Source: Acidovorax soli
GTDB taxonomy: Bacteria > Pseudomonadota > Gammaproteobacteria > Burkholderiales > Burkholderiaceae_C
Direction: 5' to 3'
DNA length: 64,000 nt
Assembly: GCF_014207955.1 (NCBI RefSeq)
Contig: NZ_JACHLK010000015.1
Coordinates: 106,119-170,118 of the forward strand
Each line of letters starts with the position of its first letter. Positions within the stretch are counted from its first letter, which is position 1. The translations under genes and the position numbers were made by a program. Under the pieces are notes generated by a model. That model saw nothing but the letters and a program-made list of their open reading frames with translations, did not search any database and was not told the DNA's origin. This document shows positions 63,976 to 64,000 of this stretch, piece after piece.

Positions 63976-64000
63976 ATGGCAAGGACAGGCCGACCACCCG
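63976..64000 (+). CDS. Start of a further gene (truncated at the right edge)
   Basis: ATG 63976 follows AACAGGAACAAT, a plausible ribosome site, and opens MARTGRPP before the window ends. Several DNA-binding protein families, including HNH endonucleases and TetR regulators, begin in a similar way, but eight residues are too few for a call. An upstream ATG at 63971 meets an immediate stop. Confidence 0.3.

Overview
The window looks like a chromosome segment of a Comamonadaceae betaproteobacterium, Acidovorax-like. The basis is protein content and gene order: a sdhCDAB-sdhE-gltA run opposite mdh and acnB, a RegB/RegA-type pair beside a bo3 oxidase, an HQ-type hydroxyquinol cluster with a Bug-family receptor, and very GC-rich coding with C/G at third positions. 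The assignment is inferred; no rRNA or tRNA gene was seen.

Layout. 1-671: end of a GlxA/AraC-type regulator. 722-4893: an accessory block of lower GC. It has a LexA-like SOS box, then a translationally coupled operon (PUA/Nmad-like protein, XRE-ImmA/IrrE metallopeptidase, PIN nuclease), then a convergent duplicated zinc-ribbon protein and an Mrr-like nuclease. 5033-17553: a TCA-cycle supercluster with gltA, sdhE, sdhB, sdhA, sdhD, sdhC and a GntR regulator on the minus strand, and mdh, a trans-aconitate methyltransferase-like gene, a CitE-like lyase, a small secreted protein and acnB on the plus strand. 17752-18395: two nearly identical small exported proteins. 18702-24431: a DUF3592/ankyrin membrane protein behind a Pho-box-like site, a LysR/hypothetical pair and a TauE/SafE permease. 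24587-29212: a hydroxyquinol (benzenetriol) catabolic cluster with a divergent LysR. 29375-38429: a UvrD-like helicase, two secreted alpha/beta hydrolases with their TetR, a secreted hypothetical protein, an ankyrin protein and a NUP-family lipoprotein. 38430-41283: a second low-GC insert holding an Mrr-nuclease/STAND-NTPase fusion that resembles antiphage sensors. 41306-48460: RegA/RegB-type two-component pair, SURF1 and cyoDCBA. 48773-51908: MFS transporter, VapBC, TetR and a YciI-like protein. 51960-54680: tolA, tolR, tolQ, ybgC. 55500-58980: aminotransferase, nusB, ribH and ribB with a degenerate GTP cyclohydrolase domain. 59337-63823: ferredoxin, DUF938 methyltransferase, a DnaA-box-bearing tandem repeat, a DUF427 protein, an SDR and gshA.

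Three dispersed copies of a roughly 110-150 bp hairpin-bearing repeat lie at 3' gene ends, and a very large imperfect inverted repeat fills 54777-55440. The most promising undescribed material is the SOS-box-controlled operon at 722-2941, the STAND/Mrr fusion at 38962-41283 and the DnaA-box repeat array at 60364-60860. All functions are assigned by reading motifs and family resemblance; no database search was possible.
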